Source: Bacteroidales bacterium
Lineage (GTDB): Bacteria > Planctomycetota > Planctomycetia > Gemmatales > Gemmataceae
Assembly: GCA_026931725.1 (NCBI GenBank)
Contig: JAIXLE010000259.1
Span: 1-39,060 of the forward strand
DNA length: 39,060 nucleotides
Direction: 5' to 3'
The notes beneath the pieces were generated by a model that saw nothing but the letters and a program-made list of their open reading frames with translations, was not told the origin of the DNA and searched no databases. Below, piece after piece: positions 27,108 to 35,985 of this stretch. The translations under genes were made by a program, and so were the position numbers. The stretch's first letter is position 1. Every line of letters begins with the position of its first letter.

Positions 27108-28274
27108 TTACTGTTGTGGGGTAAACACCAGCACCTGAAGATACGATGATGGCACACTTTCCGGTACGGGAACCGGCGCGGGGCCAAATCCGAGCCCAAG
27201 CGGAGTCATGGTGCGGCGAGCGAACCATCCTATCTTATGAGCCCCCTGCTCTTTTAGGTATTCTATCGCCGCTGAACTTTGCTTACGGGTCAGTTCCCCA
27301 GCGGATGCGGCTGTCTGACTGGTATTTTGCGGGTCACACTGTGAGACAACGACAACCTCAGCGTTATCCGCCTTTCCGTCTTTCAGCCAAGCGGTAACGG
27401 TTTGGAGACGTTCTTTACCACGGTCTGTCAGGATTGCACTATTGGGCTCGAATAAATCCGCAGTCGGGAATGTCAGGGCTTCACGCCGACAATCAGGGCG
27501 TGCCAAGAGTGTCACTTCATTTTCCACATAGCTGCGAATGATGGGCATTCGTTGCAGGGCATCGGTGCCCTGTCGCACGGATCGCAGCGTGTCGCGACCG
27601 TCTTGGACCAGACCGCGTACATTCGCGGTTTCGATTTCCACAGTTTCCAGTGCCCCATCCGCGCGTTTTAACACTGTCCGGGTGTCGTGAGAAAGGTTCT
27701 TCAATTCCGCATAGAGTTCCTCATCGCGGAGGAGTTTGGGCAGTGTACCGTTTCCTGTACGGATTTCCTGAACTAAGAGTGTGGTTTCATCAATGGTCGC
27801 GGCAAGTTTCGTTGCGATCATGTCGAGTTTGGCAGCTGTTTGGGCAAAATCTGCGGCTGAAACCGCCCGTAAATGACCCGTTTCCAGGATACCCGCGGTG
27901 GGGTGGCCCGGATGAATCGCAACAATCTTCGACCCCAGTAAGCCCGTCGGTTGCAGAGAAGCAGAACCGTCCGAAAAAATGCGATCCGTGAAACGGGCAT
28001 CTATCCGCATGCGTATGATCACGTTCGCCGTGGGTTCGTCAGACTGGGGGTATTCCACGGCGATCACTTGCCCTGCATTCACGCCGCGAATCCGAACGGG
28101 TGTGCCGGGGGCAATATCATGCACTTCAGGAAACCCCGCCGTCATCTCGAAGGAATTCGACCAGTAACCACGATGGGTGCCAATTTGTGAAAGCCCCAAA
28201 CCGGACAGACCCAGTGCAAAGAACACCACCAAACCTAAAATGATAGCCTGCGCACGAGACAGCGTATGCGACAT
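27108..28274 (-). CDS. MCE/MlaD protein with C-terminal OmpA-like domain
   Basis: Envelope protein of 388 residues, probably inner-membrane anchored. A TM or uncleaved signal anchor at residues 10-30 (IILGLVVFFALGLSGLGL) precedes a single MCE (MlaD-type) domain at about 38-125 (EVHDIAPGTPVRIRGVNAGQ; PTGLLGSKIVAI). Long helices follow at 140-250, as in MCE proteins that form lipid-conducting tubes. Residues 268-386 resemble the OmpA C-terminal peptidoglycan-binding fold: LFEPNSAILTDRGKERLQTV, then VVVSQCDPQN, then LTRKQSSAAIEYLKEQG. The conserved peptidoglycan Asp and Arg are not convincingly placed. Lipid transport between membranes is expected; no MlaE permease or MlaF ATPase is beside it. 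It is followed by the sigma-like gene. Confidence 0.75.
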   Translation of the reverse strand: MSHTLSRAQAIILGLVVFFALGLSGLGLSQIGTHRGYWSNSFEMTAGFPEVHDIAPGTPVRIRGVNAGQVIAVEYPQSDEPTANVIIRMRIDARFTDRIFSDGSASLQPTGLLGSKIVAIHPGHPTAGILETGHLRAVSAADFAQTAAKLDMIATKLAATIDETTLLVQEIRTGNGTLPKLLRDEELYAELKNLSHDTRTVLKRADGALETVEIETANVRGLVQDGRDTLRSVRQGTDALQRMPIIRSYVENEVTLLARPDCRREALTFPTADLFEPNSAILTDRGKERLQTVTAWLKDGKADNAEVVVVSQCDPQNTSQTAASAGELTRKQSSAAIEYLKEQGAHKIGWFARRTMTPLGLGFGPAPVPVPESVPSSYLQVLVFTPQQ

Positions 28275-28307
28275 GGACAGACTCCCGACTCAGAGACACA
28301 CCGTGAT

Positions 28308-28335
28308 ATTATACTTTTCGTGGTCGGGCTCAAAA
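28308..28335 (-). promoter_or_regulatory. Promoter candidate for the MCE-OmpA gene
   Basis: A perfect TATAAT lies on the minus strand at 28313-28308, with TTTTGA at 28335-28330 and a 16-bp spacer. The start codon at 28274 is 33 bp downstream of the -10 box. Confidence 0.5.
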
Positions 28336-28513
28336 TATCGCGCAGTGATTCTGTCATTTCTCGTAGACTCCCTTGTTGCGAGGTGTCTTTTCTGCTCCCT
28401 TTGCTGGCTCTGACTGGCACGAGTTGCGCTATTCCTGAGACACCAACCAGGGTAGATTAGCGCGATAGCGGGTGCGATACACATAAGATCGGAAAATTTT
28501 CAGGAGGAAAACC

Positions 28514-30451
28514 GTGGTGAAGTGGGATCTCGTGCATCGGGGGTTTGAAACGATCGACACAGACCCGGCCATTCGGGCCAAGGCCGAAGGGTTCCTCCGC
28601 TCCTGGCTCACAGATTCCGCATTCTCGGCTTATACCCCACAATTAGAATGGATGATCGATCAGGCCCAATGGTCGGTGTTGCTCGATTCTTTTTATCAGG
28701 TTCTCCCTTTTGGGACAGGCGGCCGACGAGGGCCGGTGGGAATTGGCCCCAATCGCATGAACTTATGGACACTGGGTGCCAGCGTGCAGGGGCATTGTGA
28801 GTATCTCCGCGAGCGGTTTCCCGGCGTGGATCGGCTCGCGGTGGTGTTGGCATACGATGTTCGACAGTTCGAGGATCGCCGTGGGGTGTACCACCCTGAT
28901 TTGCCGAATCCGGTGCGGCATCTGACCAGTCGAAACTTTTGCGAACATGCCGCCGGTGTGTATGCTGCCAACGGCATTCATTCGTGCATTCTTCCCAGTG
29001 ACTCGCAGCGGTACGTCTCCACTCCAGAACTCTCGTTTACCATTCGCTATTTGAAAGCACACGGCGGTTTGAACATGACCGCCAGTCACAACCCACCCGA
29101 TGACAATGGCAGCAAATTTTACACGGAACACGGCGCACAGCCTGTCGCCCCGGAAGACCAGATTATCAGCGATCTCGTCGATCAAGTCCAAACGATCAAA
29201 CACCTTCCCTGGCAGGATGCGGTGAAATCGGGGAAAGTTCACTTTCTCGATGCGGGACCGCATGATGCGTACATCGAATTGTGCCGAAAACAGAGCCTGA
29301 TTCCTCCACCGCAATCAGGAGAAATCGTGGTGGTCTTTACACCACTGCATGGGGTCGGTGGGGGTTGTGCTGGGGAAGTTCTCGCGGCCCAAGGATTCCG
29401 ACCCATTGTCGTTCCCGAACAGGCAGAGCCGAACGGCCAATTTCCTCATGTCACGAAGACACCGAACCCTGAGGTACCCGAATGTCTCGATCGTGCCGAA
29501 TTGTTGGCCCGCGATGTGAAAGCCGATCTCGTCATTGCCACCGATCCTGACGCGGATCGCATGGGCGGGCTCGCCTGCCTGTCCGCGGACGGCATCGGCG
29601 ACTATCGGGTACTCACCGGCCAGGAATTGTGCGGGTTACTGACCCATTTCAAACTGGCGCGACTCAGTAGCGCGGGTGCGCTTCCCCCATCTCCCATCGT
29701 CATCACCACGGAAGTGACTACCGGCTTGGTGACCCGCATTGCACGGCACTTTGGTGCCCAAATCATCAATGATTTACTTGTTGGTTTCAAATATCATGCG
29801 GATGTACTGCTTCAACTGGAGCAAACCGGCCAGTACGGTGATGTCAAAGGCACACCGCGTGATTTCGTGATTGCCACGGAGGAAAGCCACGGCATTCTAG
29901 CGACTGCGGAACTCCGCGATAAGGATTCCGCCTGTGCGGCACTCCTGCTGGCGGAGTTAGCCTTGCACCTCAAGCGTCAAGGCCGCACGATCCCCGAGTT
30001 CTTGAGCGATCTGGCTCGACAATTCGGCTACTTCCGCAACGAGTTGCAAAACATCGTCATGCCCGGTGTCGAAGGGAAGCAAAACATGGCGAAGATGATG
30101 AACACGCTGCGTTCCGCGCCACCGACTACGATCGCCGGGTTGCCCGTCATCCAATTAGAGGATCTTCAAGATGAAAATGGCCGCTTCGGCCCTTACAAGG
30201 GTGGCACCGACAAAGCGGCTCGGAATCTATTGATTTTCCGTCTCGCCAATGACGGGTATCAAGCCAAAGTCTGTTTGCGGCCGAGCGGCACGGAACCGAA
30301 GGCCAAAGCCTATATCGAAGTGTCTATTCCCCCCTGCCCCGCGGGAACACCGGATGATGGATGGGCCAAACAATGCCAGGGAGTCGATGCCACAATCCGC
30401 CGTTTGGCCGATGAGTTCCTGAAATTAGCGATGGCGACCGTCAACCCATAA
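28514..30451 (+). CDS. Phosphohexomutase, phosphoglucomutase/phosphomannomutase family
   Basis: Interconverts sugar 1- and 6-phosphates, feeding nucleotide-sugar and glycan synthesis. Domain I begins YQVLPFGTGGRRGPVGIG and carries the catalytic phosphoserine in TASHNPPDDNGSKFY near residue 190. Metal loop DPDADRMGG is near 345. The sugar-specificity loop is probably ATEESHGI near 455, and the phosphate-binding RPSGTEPKAK is near 590. This is the PgcA/PGM2-like layout. At 645 residues it is longer than the usual 450-580, with extra sequence at the N-terminus (about 55 residues) and before the C-terminal domain. The start is GTG 28514 (or the adjacent GTG 28517), 6 bases after AGGAGG. The next gene starts about 90 bp downstream behind its own promoter-like sequence. 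Confidence 0.93.
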   Translation: MVKWDLVHRGFETIDTDPAIRAKAEGFLRSWLTDSAFSAYTPQLEWMIDQAQWSVLLDSFYQVLPFGTGGRRGPVGIGPNRMNLWTLGASVQGHCEYLRERFPGVDRLAVVLAYDVRQFEDRRGVYHPDLPNPVRHLTSRNFCEHAAGVYAANGIHSCILPSDSQRYVSTPELSFTIRYLKAHGGLNMTASHNPPDDNGSKFYTEHGAQPVAPEDQIISDLVDQVQTIKHLPWQDAVKSGKVHFLDAGPHDAYIELCRKQSLIPPPQSGEIVVVFTPLHGVGGGCAGEVLAAQGFRPIVVPEQAEPNGQFPHVTKTPNPEVPECLDRAELLARDVKADLVIATDPDADRMGGLACLSADGIGDYRVLTGQELCGLLTHFKLARLSSAGALPPSPIVITTEVTTGLVTRIARHFGAQIINDLLVGFKYHADVLLQLEQTGQYGDVKGTPRDFVIATEESHGILATAELRDKDSACAALLLAELALHLKRQGRTIPEFLSDLARQFGYFRNELQNIVMPGVEGKQNMAKMMNTLRSAPPTTIAGLPVIQLEDLQDENGRFGPYKGGTDKAARNLLIFRLANDGYQAKVCLRPSGTEPKAKAYIEVSIPPCPAGTPDDGWAKQCQGVDATIRRLADEFLKLAMATVNP

Positions 30452-30493
30452 CGAGATTCTGTGGGCAACTTGACAACGGAGCTCCCGAATGAA

Positions 30494-30521
30494 TGTGGAA
30501 CAATGTATACTCATTGCCACA
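30494..30521 (+). promoter_or_regulatory. Inverted repeat over a -10-like box before the Rad52-like gene
   Basis: TGTGG-AA-CAATG (30494-30505) is mirrored by CATTG-CCACA (30512-30521), flanking TATACT (30506-30511), which fits a -10 box. The 10-bp arms are perfect apart from the AA bulge. The structure sits 20 bp before the ATG at 30542 and reads as an operator overlapping the promoter. No good -35 is spaced correctly; TTGACA occurs at 30470-30475 but is 30 bp away. Confidence 0.5.
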
Positions 30522-30541
30522 ATCCCTTACGGAGTTCCGTC

Positions 30542-31294
30542 ATGAAACTAGCCTATCAAGGTAGTACAAACCCATTAACTCGTGCCTTCATCAAACCATT
30601 CCCTCCCAAAGATGTGAAATGGAAGCCACAAGCGGTCAAAGGCAATCGGGCACTGGCCATTGCCTATCTCGATGCACGCGCCATTCAAGATCGACTGGAT
30701 GAAGTCGTTGGAGTCGAAGGCTGGCAGGATGAATATCAACTATTGCCGGATGGATCCGTGGTTTGCAAACTTCAACTGCTACTCAATGGACACTGGGTCA
30801 GCAAAACGGATGTTGGCAGCCCGAGCGAGCAACCCGACAACGGCGACCGGATGAAAGCGGCTTTCTCGGATGCGCTCAAACGCGCTGCGGTCAAGTTCGG
30901 CATTGGTCGGTACTTGTATCGCATCCCCGCACAATGGGTCGATTACGACCCCGTGAAAAAGCAACTCCTACAAACACCCAAATTACCCACGCTACAACCG
31001 GAACACCAGGATGCCTCGACACAGTCCATTCGTCCCACAAATTCTCTCCCGGTCGATGGAACGGAGTTGCTACGACGATTGAATGATTTCGATGCCCGAT
31101 TGACAGCCCAGAATCGGTGCGCTCCTGGCGAAGTTCTGCGTGAGGTGATGGCCGCGGGCACGGCAGCGGGATACGATCCAGAAATTGCAACCTGGACCGG
31201 CCCGGCAATCGTCCTGGCTGTTGAAACCGTCAAAGCCATGGACACGCGTTTACGAATGCCGATCAACCGCATTGCGGAATCTTCGACAACATGA
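30542..31294 (+). CDS. Rad52/DdrA-like recombination-mediator protein
   Basis: Predicted single-strand annealing or DNA-end-binding protein of the Rad52/Rad22/DdrA superfamily. The core is at residues 17-130: IKPFPPKDVKWKPQAVKGNR, LDARAIQDRLDEVVGVEGW, WQDEYQLLPDGSVVCKLQLL, and KAAFSDALKRAAVKFGIGRY, which closely match the family's helix-strand-helix core. The C-terminal 110 residues are unrelated to eukaryotic Rad52 and contain a second helical region (LLRRLNDFDARLTAQ). ATG 30542 was chosen over GTG 30461 because GGAG lies 7 bases upstream and the family sequence starts there, giving 250 residues. Such genes are common in phages, but none of the neighbours is phage-like. The palindrome over its putative promoter suggests regulation, perhaps by DNA damage. 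Confidence 0.83.
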   Translation: MKLAYQGSTNPLTRAFIKPFPPKDVKWKPQAVKGNRALAIAYLDARAIQDRLDEVVGVEGWQDEYQLLPDGSVVCKLQLLLNGHWVSKTDVGSPSEQPDNGDRMKAAFSDALKRAAVKFGIGRYLYRIPAQWVDYDPVKKQLLQTPKLPTLQPEHQDASTQSIRPTNSLPVDGTELLRRLNDFDARLTAQNRCAPGEVLREVMAAGTAAGYDPEIATWTGPAIVLAVETVKAMDTRLRMPINRIAESSTT

Positions 31295-31343
31295 ATGGAA
31301 CGATCACTGGCCACCCTAGCTAGCAAGCTCGTACATTGTCGGC

Positions 31344-32623
31344 ATGAACACAACACCACCCCGCATCTCAGTCGGCATGGTCGGCCTTGGGATGATCTTT
31401 GACGACACTTACCGCCCTTTTTCGAGCATACTGCATCGGCCGGTCTGTATGATCGTTCGTTCGGTCTGGTCGATGTGCAACTCTCCGCGGTTGCCACACG
31501 CACGGGGAGTCGGGCCGAAAAATACCGCACCCTCGCACCACCATCGCTCCGCAATTTCCAGAGCGTGGCGGGTGAGAACGCGATTGCGGAATTGATGCAA
31601 ACCTCTGTTGATGCGGTCTGCGTCGCCACTCCAGACAATCGCCACTTTGAACCCGCCCAAGCGGCTCTCCAAGCCGGTAAGCATGTTCTGATCGAGAAAC
31701 CCTCGGTATTGACACTGCCAGAACTGGATGAATTGACACGCTTGGCAGAAGAAAAAGGAGTTTTGACCAAGATTGTCTACCACAAGCTCGCTGATCCTGA
31801 CCACAAAAAGTTACGGACACACGTTACCGATGGTGTGTTGAAACACGTCAACAACGGGTATTGCTCATTACTGGAGCCCAAGTCCATCAGTGGCGGCCAG
31901 TTCGCGGAATGGATCACCGGGCGTAACCCATCCACATACGTTGCCATTCATTATCTGAAACTGATCGACTTCAGCTTTGGCCCCGATTGGACGTTGACCC
32001 GCATCAGTGCCACGGGCCAACGCGGATTGGTGGGCTCAGCAACTGGCACCACTTGGGATTCGGTGCAATTGCAAGTGATCTACACGCATCCTGATCAACG
32101 GGAAGCCGCTTTCGACATTCACACCAGTTGGGTGACACCGGATAATTTCCCTGGCTACGTCGAGCAAGAAGTGCAGTTCCGTTTCGATAATGGTGTTTGG
32201 GCTGCTCACCAGCGGAAACGCGGGGTGGAACTCACGGTGGAAGATCGCTCGCCCGGTGAGTTCAAATACACGCCGAATTACCATTATAACGGCAGTTTTC
32301 TAGAACCGTGGGGTGAGCGTAGCCAACGCGGTTACGGTATAGAGATCATCGAGCGGTTCTTCCGCGAAGTGGCCTATGTCGAGCATGGTGGGCCAGCCAC
32401 CGAACGAGCCACCCGCTTACAACAAATGCGGGCATTGACCTACAATGATGTGACGACGGATCGCAACTGTGTTGCCGTTGTCCAGGCCACCGAAGCGATT
32501 CTGGCAGCCCACGCGGCAGGCCAACCCGGTTCTGTGGTTCTTGTCAACACAGCTGATGGCGGGCTTGTCCAAACTTTTCCGGGTTCGGCGGAAAAGCAGG
32601 TTCTCTACTCACCGCGGGTGTAA
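31344..32623 (+). CDS. Gfo/Idh/MocA oxidoreductase interrupted by a -1 frameshift
   Basis: A second Gfo/Idh/MocA dehydrogenase, read in two frames. Frame A from ATG 31344 gives RISVGMVGLGMIFDDTYRPF, an intact Rossmann GxGxxG-like start. The protein then continues only in the -1 frame as FEHTASAGLYDRSFGLVDVQ and on through VDAVCVATPDNRHFEPAQAA, HVLIEKPSV (catalytic EKP Lys) and the C-terminal domain to 32623. Frame A alone stops at 31595; the second frame has a stop at 31400 and so cannot start upstream. The switch point is best placed at CCCTTTTT (31415-31422), giving about 426 residues in total. Either a T has been lost there, or the site is used as a programmed shift. If translated only from ATG 31475, the enzyme would lack its nucleotide-binding loop. 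Substrate unknown. Confidence 0.8.
31415..31455 (+). promoter_or_regulatory. Candidate -1 frameshift site with downstream hairpin
   Basis: In the upstream frame the codons are CGC CCT TTT, so C-CCT-TTT (31415-31421) fits the X-XXY-YYZ slippery heptamer. Downstream, CGAGCATAC (31423-31431) pairs with GTATGATCG (31447-31455) with one mismatch; the inner 5-bp stem starts 5 bases past the heptamer. This is structurally suitable for frameshifting but could also be chance. Confidence 0.45.
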
Positions 32624-32639
32624 GCAGCAACGCAAAGCA

Positions 32640-32682
32640 ACGGCCTCTTGGCCTGATCATTATGATCAAGCCAAGAGGCCGT
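32640..32682. terminator. Strong bidirectional terminator
   Basis: ACGGCCTCTTGGC (32640-32652) pairs perfectly with GCCAAGAGGCCGT (32670-32682). Inside, TGATCA (32654-32659) pairs with TGATCA (32663-32668) around a TTA loop, so the stem is 19 bp with one mismatch. TTTTT follows at 32685-32689. It separates the converging oxidoreductase and RND pump. Confidence 0.85.
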
Positions 32683-32703
32683 GATTTTTCACACAGACTC
32701 ATA

Positions 32704-35700
32704 CTATGCTCGGTCGCTGGTGATCTGGGATGGAGCAGAATGTACCGTAGCACCATTTCGGATCACGGAATGATGGGAATTCCCATCTTGCTCCACCGTT
32801 ACCAACTCCAACTCATGACTCTGCGGGAGTTCCATCTGGTGCCGGCGGCGATTGAGGCGTTCACTAAGGGTTTGCATGGCGACGTAAAACGCGGGAACGA
32901 AGAAAACCGCGAGAGCCGTTCCGGTAATCATGCCCCCAAACACAGCCGTTCCCAATGCTTGCCGACTAAAGGCACCCGCTCCGTCTGCCCAGACTAACGG
33001 CACCACCCCCAGAATAAATGCAAAGCTCGTCATCAGAATTGGCCGAAACCGCATCCGAGCGGCTTTTACGGCCGCTTCTCGGATGGAGTGGCCCTCAGAT
33101 CGTAAATCACGAGCAAATTCCACAATCAGAATGGCGTTCTTCGAGGCCAACGCAATGATGAGTACCACACCAATTTGGGTGTAGATGTTGTTATCCGTTC
33201 CCCGCAGGTAAACAGCGGACACAACACCGAGTAGCCCCAAAGGCACCACCAGGATCACGGCAAGAGGAAGAATCCAACTTTCGTACTGTGCCGCCAGTAC
33301 CAGGTACACCATGAAGACGGCCAGAACAAACACCCAAATCGCCTCGCCTGTAATTTGCTTCTCCTCGAATGCAATCCCCGCCCAGTCGAAACCCATGGAT
33401 GCCGGGAGTTCTTCTTCCGCAATTTCTTCCATAACACGGATCGCATCACCCGAACTGACCCCCGGAGCCGATGCCCCGTTAATGGTCGCTGAGGTGTAGA
33501 GGTTAAACCGACTCACGGCATTGGGTCCAAGGCGTTCGTTGACCTTCAATAATGTTCCCAGCGGGACCATCTTTCCATTGCGATTACGCACTTCTAGTTT
33601 GGTGATGTCCTCGGGGCTATTGCGGAAGACCGTGTCTGCTTGGATACGGACCTGATATGTCCGTCCAAATTTGTTGAAATCGTTGACATAGAACGATCCC
33701 AAATAAGTCTGAAGGGTGTTAAAGAGTGCTGTGGTCGGGACACCCAGTTTTTCGCATTTGATCCGATCGATGTCCAAATAAACCTGGGGAACACCCGCGC
33801 GGAAGGACGTACTCACCATCCCAATTTCCGGTCGCTGACGAGCGGCATTGACCATGGCTTCCGTGCGACGCTGCAATTCGGCCAGACCGACACCTTCGCG
33901 GTCCTCAATCCGCATCTCAAATCCGCCCGCGACACCCAAACCACGAATGGATGGTGGGATCAGAACGATGATGATTGCATCCCGGAATTCGGAGAATCGC
34001 CCACGCAGTTTGTCAACAAGCGCCGCTTGGGACAAGGAAGGATGTTTGCGTTCCGACCAGTCTTTCCAGGTGATAAACATTGTCGCGGCGTTCGGAGTAT
34101 TCGTCCCTTCTAGCAGGGAGAACCCACCGATCGCAAAATAATTCTCCACTCCTTCTGTCTCATGTAGTACGGTATTGATCCGATCAATAACCTTCTCGGT
34201 GCGATCCAATGATGCCGCATCCGGGAGTTGGATTGCAACAATGACATATCCCTGGTCTTCCGTCGGTAAAAACCCTGTTGGTAATGTTTGATACCAGTAA
34301 GCCGTACCCGTGGCGATACCGATAAACACGATTAGCATCAGCCACCAGACTCGCAAGATTTTGCGAACAATCCAAACGTACAGCGATTCAAATCGCCCAT
34401 AGACCGCGTTGAACGCACGGACAGGCCAGGAACGCCGTTCCGGCAATGGGCGCAACCAGGACGCACATTGCGCGGGTTTGAGCGTGAGTGCATTGATGGC
34501 ACTGATCAATGCCGTCGCGGCAATGGTGAGGGCGAACTGTTGGTACAATTCGCCGGTAATCCCTCTCAAAAAGACGACAGGCAAAAACACGGCCATCAGA
34601 ACCAATGTAATGGCAATCACTGGCCCCGTAACCTCACTCATCGCCTGGATTGTGGCTTCGCGTGGGGAAAGCCCTTTTTCGATATGATGTGCGGCATTTT
34701 CCACAATGACGATGGCATCATCGACCACAATTCCAATGGCCAGAACAAGCCCCAACAAAGTCAAGAGGTTGATACTGAATCCCATAGCGGGCATGAATGC
34801 GAATGCCCCGATGATGGTTACAGGCACCGTCGTCGCGGGAACAAGCAAGGCCCGCCAACTTTGGAGGAAGACCATAATCACGATCAACACCAGCACGCCC
34901 GCTTCGAGCAGGGTCGTGTAAACGGCTGTGATCGCGGCATCGACAAATTTGGTGGTATCAAAGGGAATCGTATACTCTAACCCTGGCGGAAAATCCCTGG
35001 CCAATACTTGCATTTTTGCCCGCACACCCATCGTAACTTCAAGAGCATTGGATTCGGGCAACTGATAGACCAATATCGTGGCCGACAACATCCCGCTACG
35101 TGAGGAGAATGAATCATAATTCTGGGCACCTAACTCGACACGCGCCACATCGCGCAAATAGGTAATGCGACCATCGACCCCGGTTTTCAGAATGATTTGT
35201 TCAAACTGTTCTGGGTCCGATAGTCGCCCCGTGGTTGTCACTGTGTATTGAAATGCCTCGCCTGTATGATTGGGACGTTGCCCCACTTGCCCGGCGGCGA
35301 CTTGAACGTTTTGTCCTCGTAGCGCCACCGCCACGTCATTTGTAGTCAGCCCTCGCGCTTTGAGACGGGTGGGGTCCAACCAGACCCGCATCGCATAGGC
35401 TCCTTGTCCGCGGACCATCACCTCACCGACACCCTTGACCCGGCTCAGTTCATCTCGAATACGCAATGTGGCATAGTTCGACAAAAACAGACCATCATAT
35501 GTCCCATCTTCGGATGTGAGTGAAACCCCACAAATGATATTTGTAGACTGCTTTTTGACTGTCACACCTTGTCGTCGCACTTCATCGGGAAGACTGGCTT
35601 CCGCAGCAGCGAGTCGGTTCTGGACCAGCACTTGAGCATCGTCCAAGTTGGTCCCAATTTTGAATGTGACCGTCAACGAGTAACCACCGTCCGCGGAACA

Positions 35701-35946
35701 CGTGGAAGACATGTAGATCATGTTTTCCACACCGTTCACTTGCTGTTCAATCGGTGCAGCCACCGTATCCGCGACGACCTCCGCATCGGCTCCGGGATAG
35801 TTCGTGGTCGCAACCACTGTGGGCGGTGTAATCGGAGGGTATTGCTCAACAGGCAGTCGGAACATCGCCACCGTCCCAAATAGGACAGTAATGATGGCGA
35901 TGACGTTGGCGAATACCGGGCGATCTATGAAAAACCGTGAAATCAT
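32704..35946 (-). CDS. RND efflux pump inner-membrane transporter, HAE-1 family
   Basis: Proton-driven drug or hydrophobe exporter of the AcrB/MexB type, 1080 residues, forming trimers in the inner membrane. It starts ISRFFIDRPVFANVIAIITV (TM1) and carries two large periplasmic loops. TM4 has the proton-relay Asp pair in GIVVDDAIVIVENAAHHIEKG. TM10 has the relay Lys in ASKNAILIVEFARDL. TM11-12 carry FRPILMTSFAFILGVVPLVWADGAG, cut here as RPILMTSFAFILGVVPLV. About 45 polar residues follow the last TM (LERRHQMELPQSH and beyond), longer than in AcrB. The ATG at 35946 has no SD and lies 39 bp after the adaptor stop, in the same operon. No outer-membrane factor (TolC/OprM) is encoded here, so a shared one is likely. 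Confidence 0.96.
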   Translation of the reverse strand: MISRFFIDRPVFANVIAIITVLFGTVAMFRLPVEQYPPITPPTVVATTNYPGADAEVVADTVAAPIEQQVNGVENMIYMSSTCSADGGYSLTVTFKIGTNLDDAQVLVQNRLAAAEASLPDEVRRQGVTVKKQSTNIICGVSLTSEDGTYDGLFLSNYATLRIRDELSRVKGVGEVMVRGQGAYAMRVWLDPTRLKARGLTTNDVAVALRGQNVQVAAGQVGQRPNHTGEAFQYTVTTTGRLSDPEQFEQIILKTGVDGRITYLRDVARVELGAQNYDSFSSRSGMLSATILVYQLPESNALEVTMGVRAKMQVLARDFPPGLEYTIPFDTTKFVDAAITAVYTTLLEAGVLVLIVIMVFLQSWRALLVPATTVPVTIIGAFAFMPAMGFSINLLTLLGLVLAIGIVVDDAIVIVENAAHHIEKGLSPREATIQAMSEVTGPVIAITLVLMAVFLPVVFLRGITGELYQQFALTIAATALISAINALTLKPAQCASWLRPLPERRSWPVRAFNAVYGRFESLYVWIVRKILRVWWLMLIVFIGIATGTAYWYQTLPTGFLPTEDQGYVIVAIQLPDAASLDRTEKVIDRINTVLHETEGVENYFAIGGFSLLEGTNTPNAATMFITWKDWSERKHPSLSQAALVDKLRGRFSEFRDAIIIVLIPPSIRGLGVAGGFEMRIEDREGVGLAELQRRTEAMVNAARQRPEIGMVSTSFRAGVPQVYLDIDRIKCEKLGVPTTALFNTLQTYLGSFYVNDFNKFGRTYQVRIQADTVFRNSPEDITKLEVRNRNGKMVPLGTLLKVNERLGPNAVSRFNLYTSATINGASAPGVSSGDAIRVMEEIAEEELPASMGFDWAGIAFEEKQITGEAIWVFVLAVFMVYLVLAAQYESWILPLAVILVVPLGLLGVVSAVYLRGTDNNIYTQIGVVLIIALASKNAILIVEFARDLRSEGHSIREAAVKAARMRFRPILMTSFAFILGVVPLVWADGAGAFSRQALGTAVFGGMITGTALAVFFVPAFYVAMQTLSERLNRRRHQMELPQSHELELVTVEQDGNSHHSVIRNGATVHSAPSQITSDRA

Positions 35947-35985
35947 GGAATGCGAACCGGAGTAGGTGTAGGTAAGGTGTAAACA

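Noticed and set aside
30542..31294. Prophage remnant around the Rad52-like gene
   Set aside because: Neighbours are a phosphohexomutase and an oxidoreductase, with no integrase, phage structural gene or attachment repeat.
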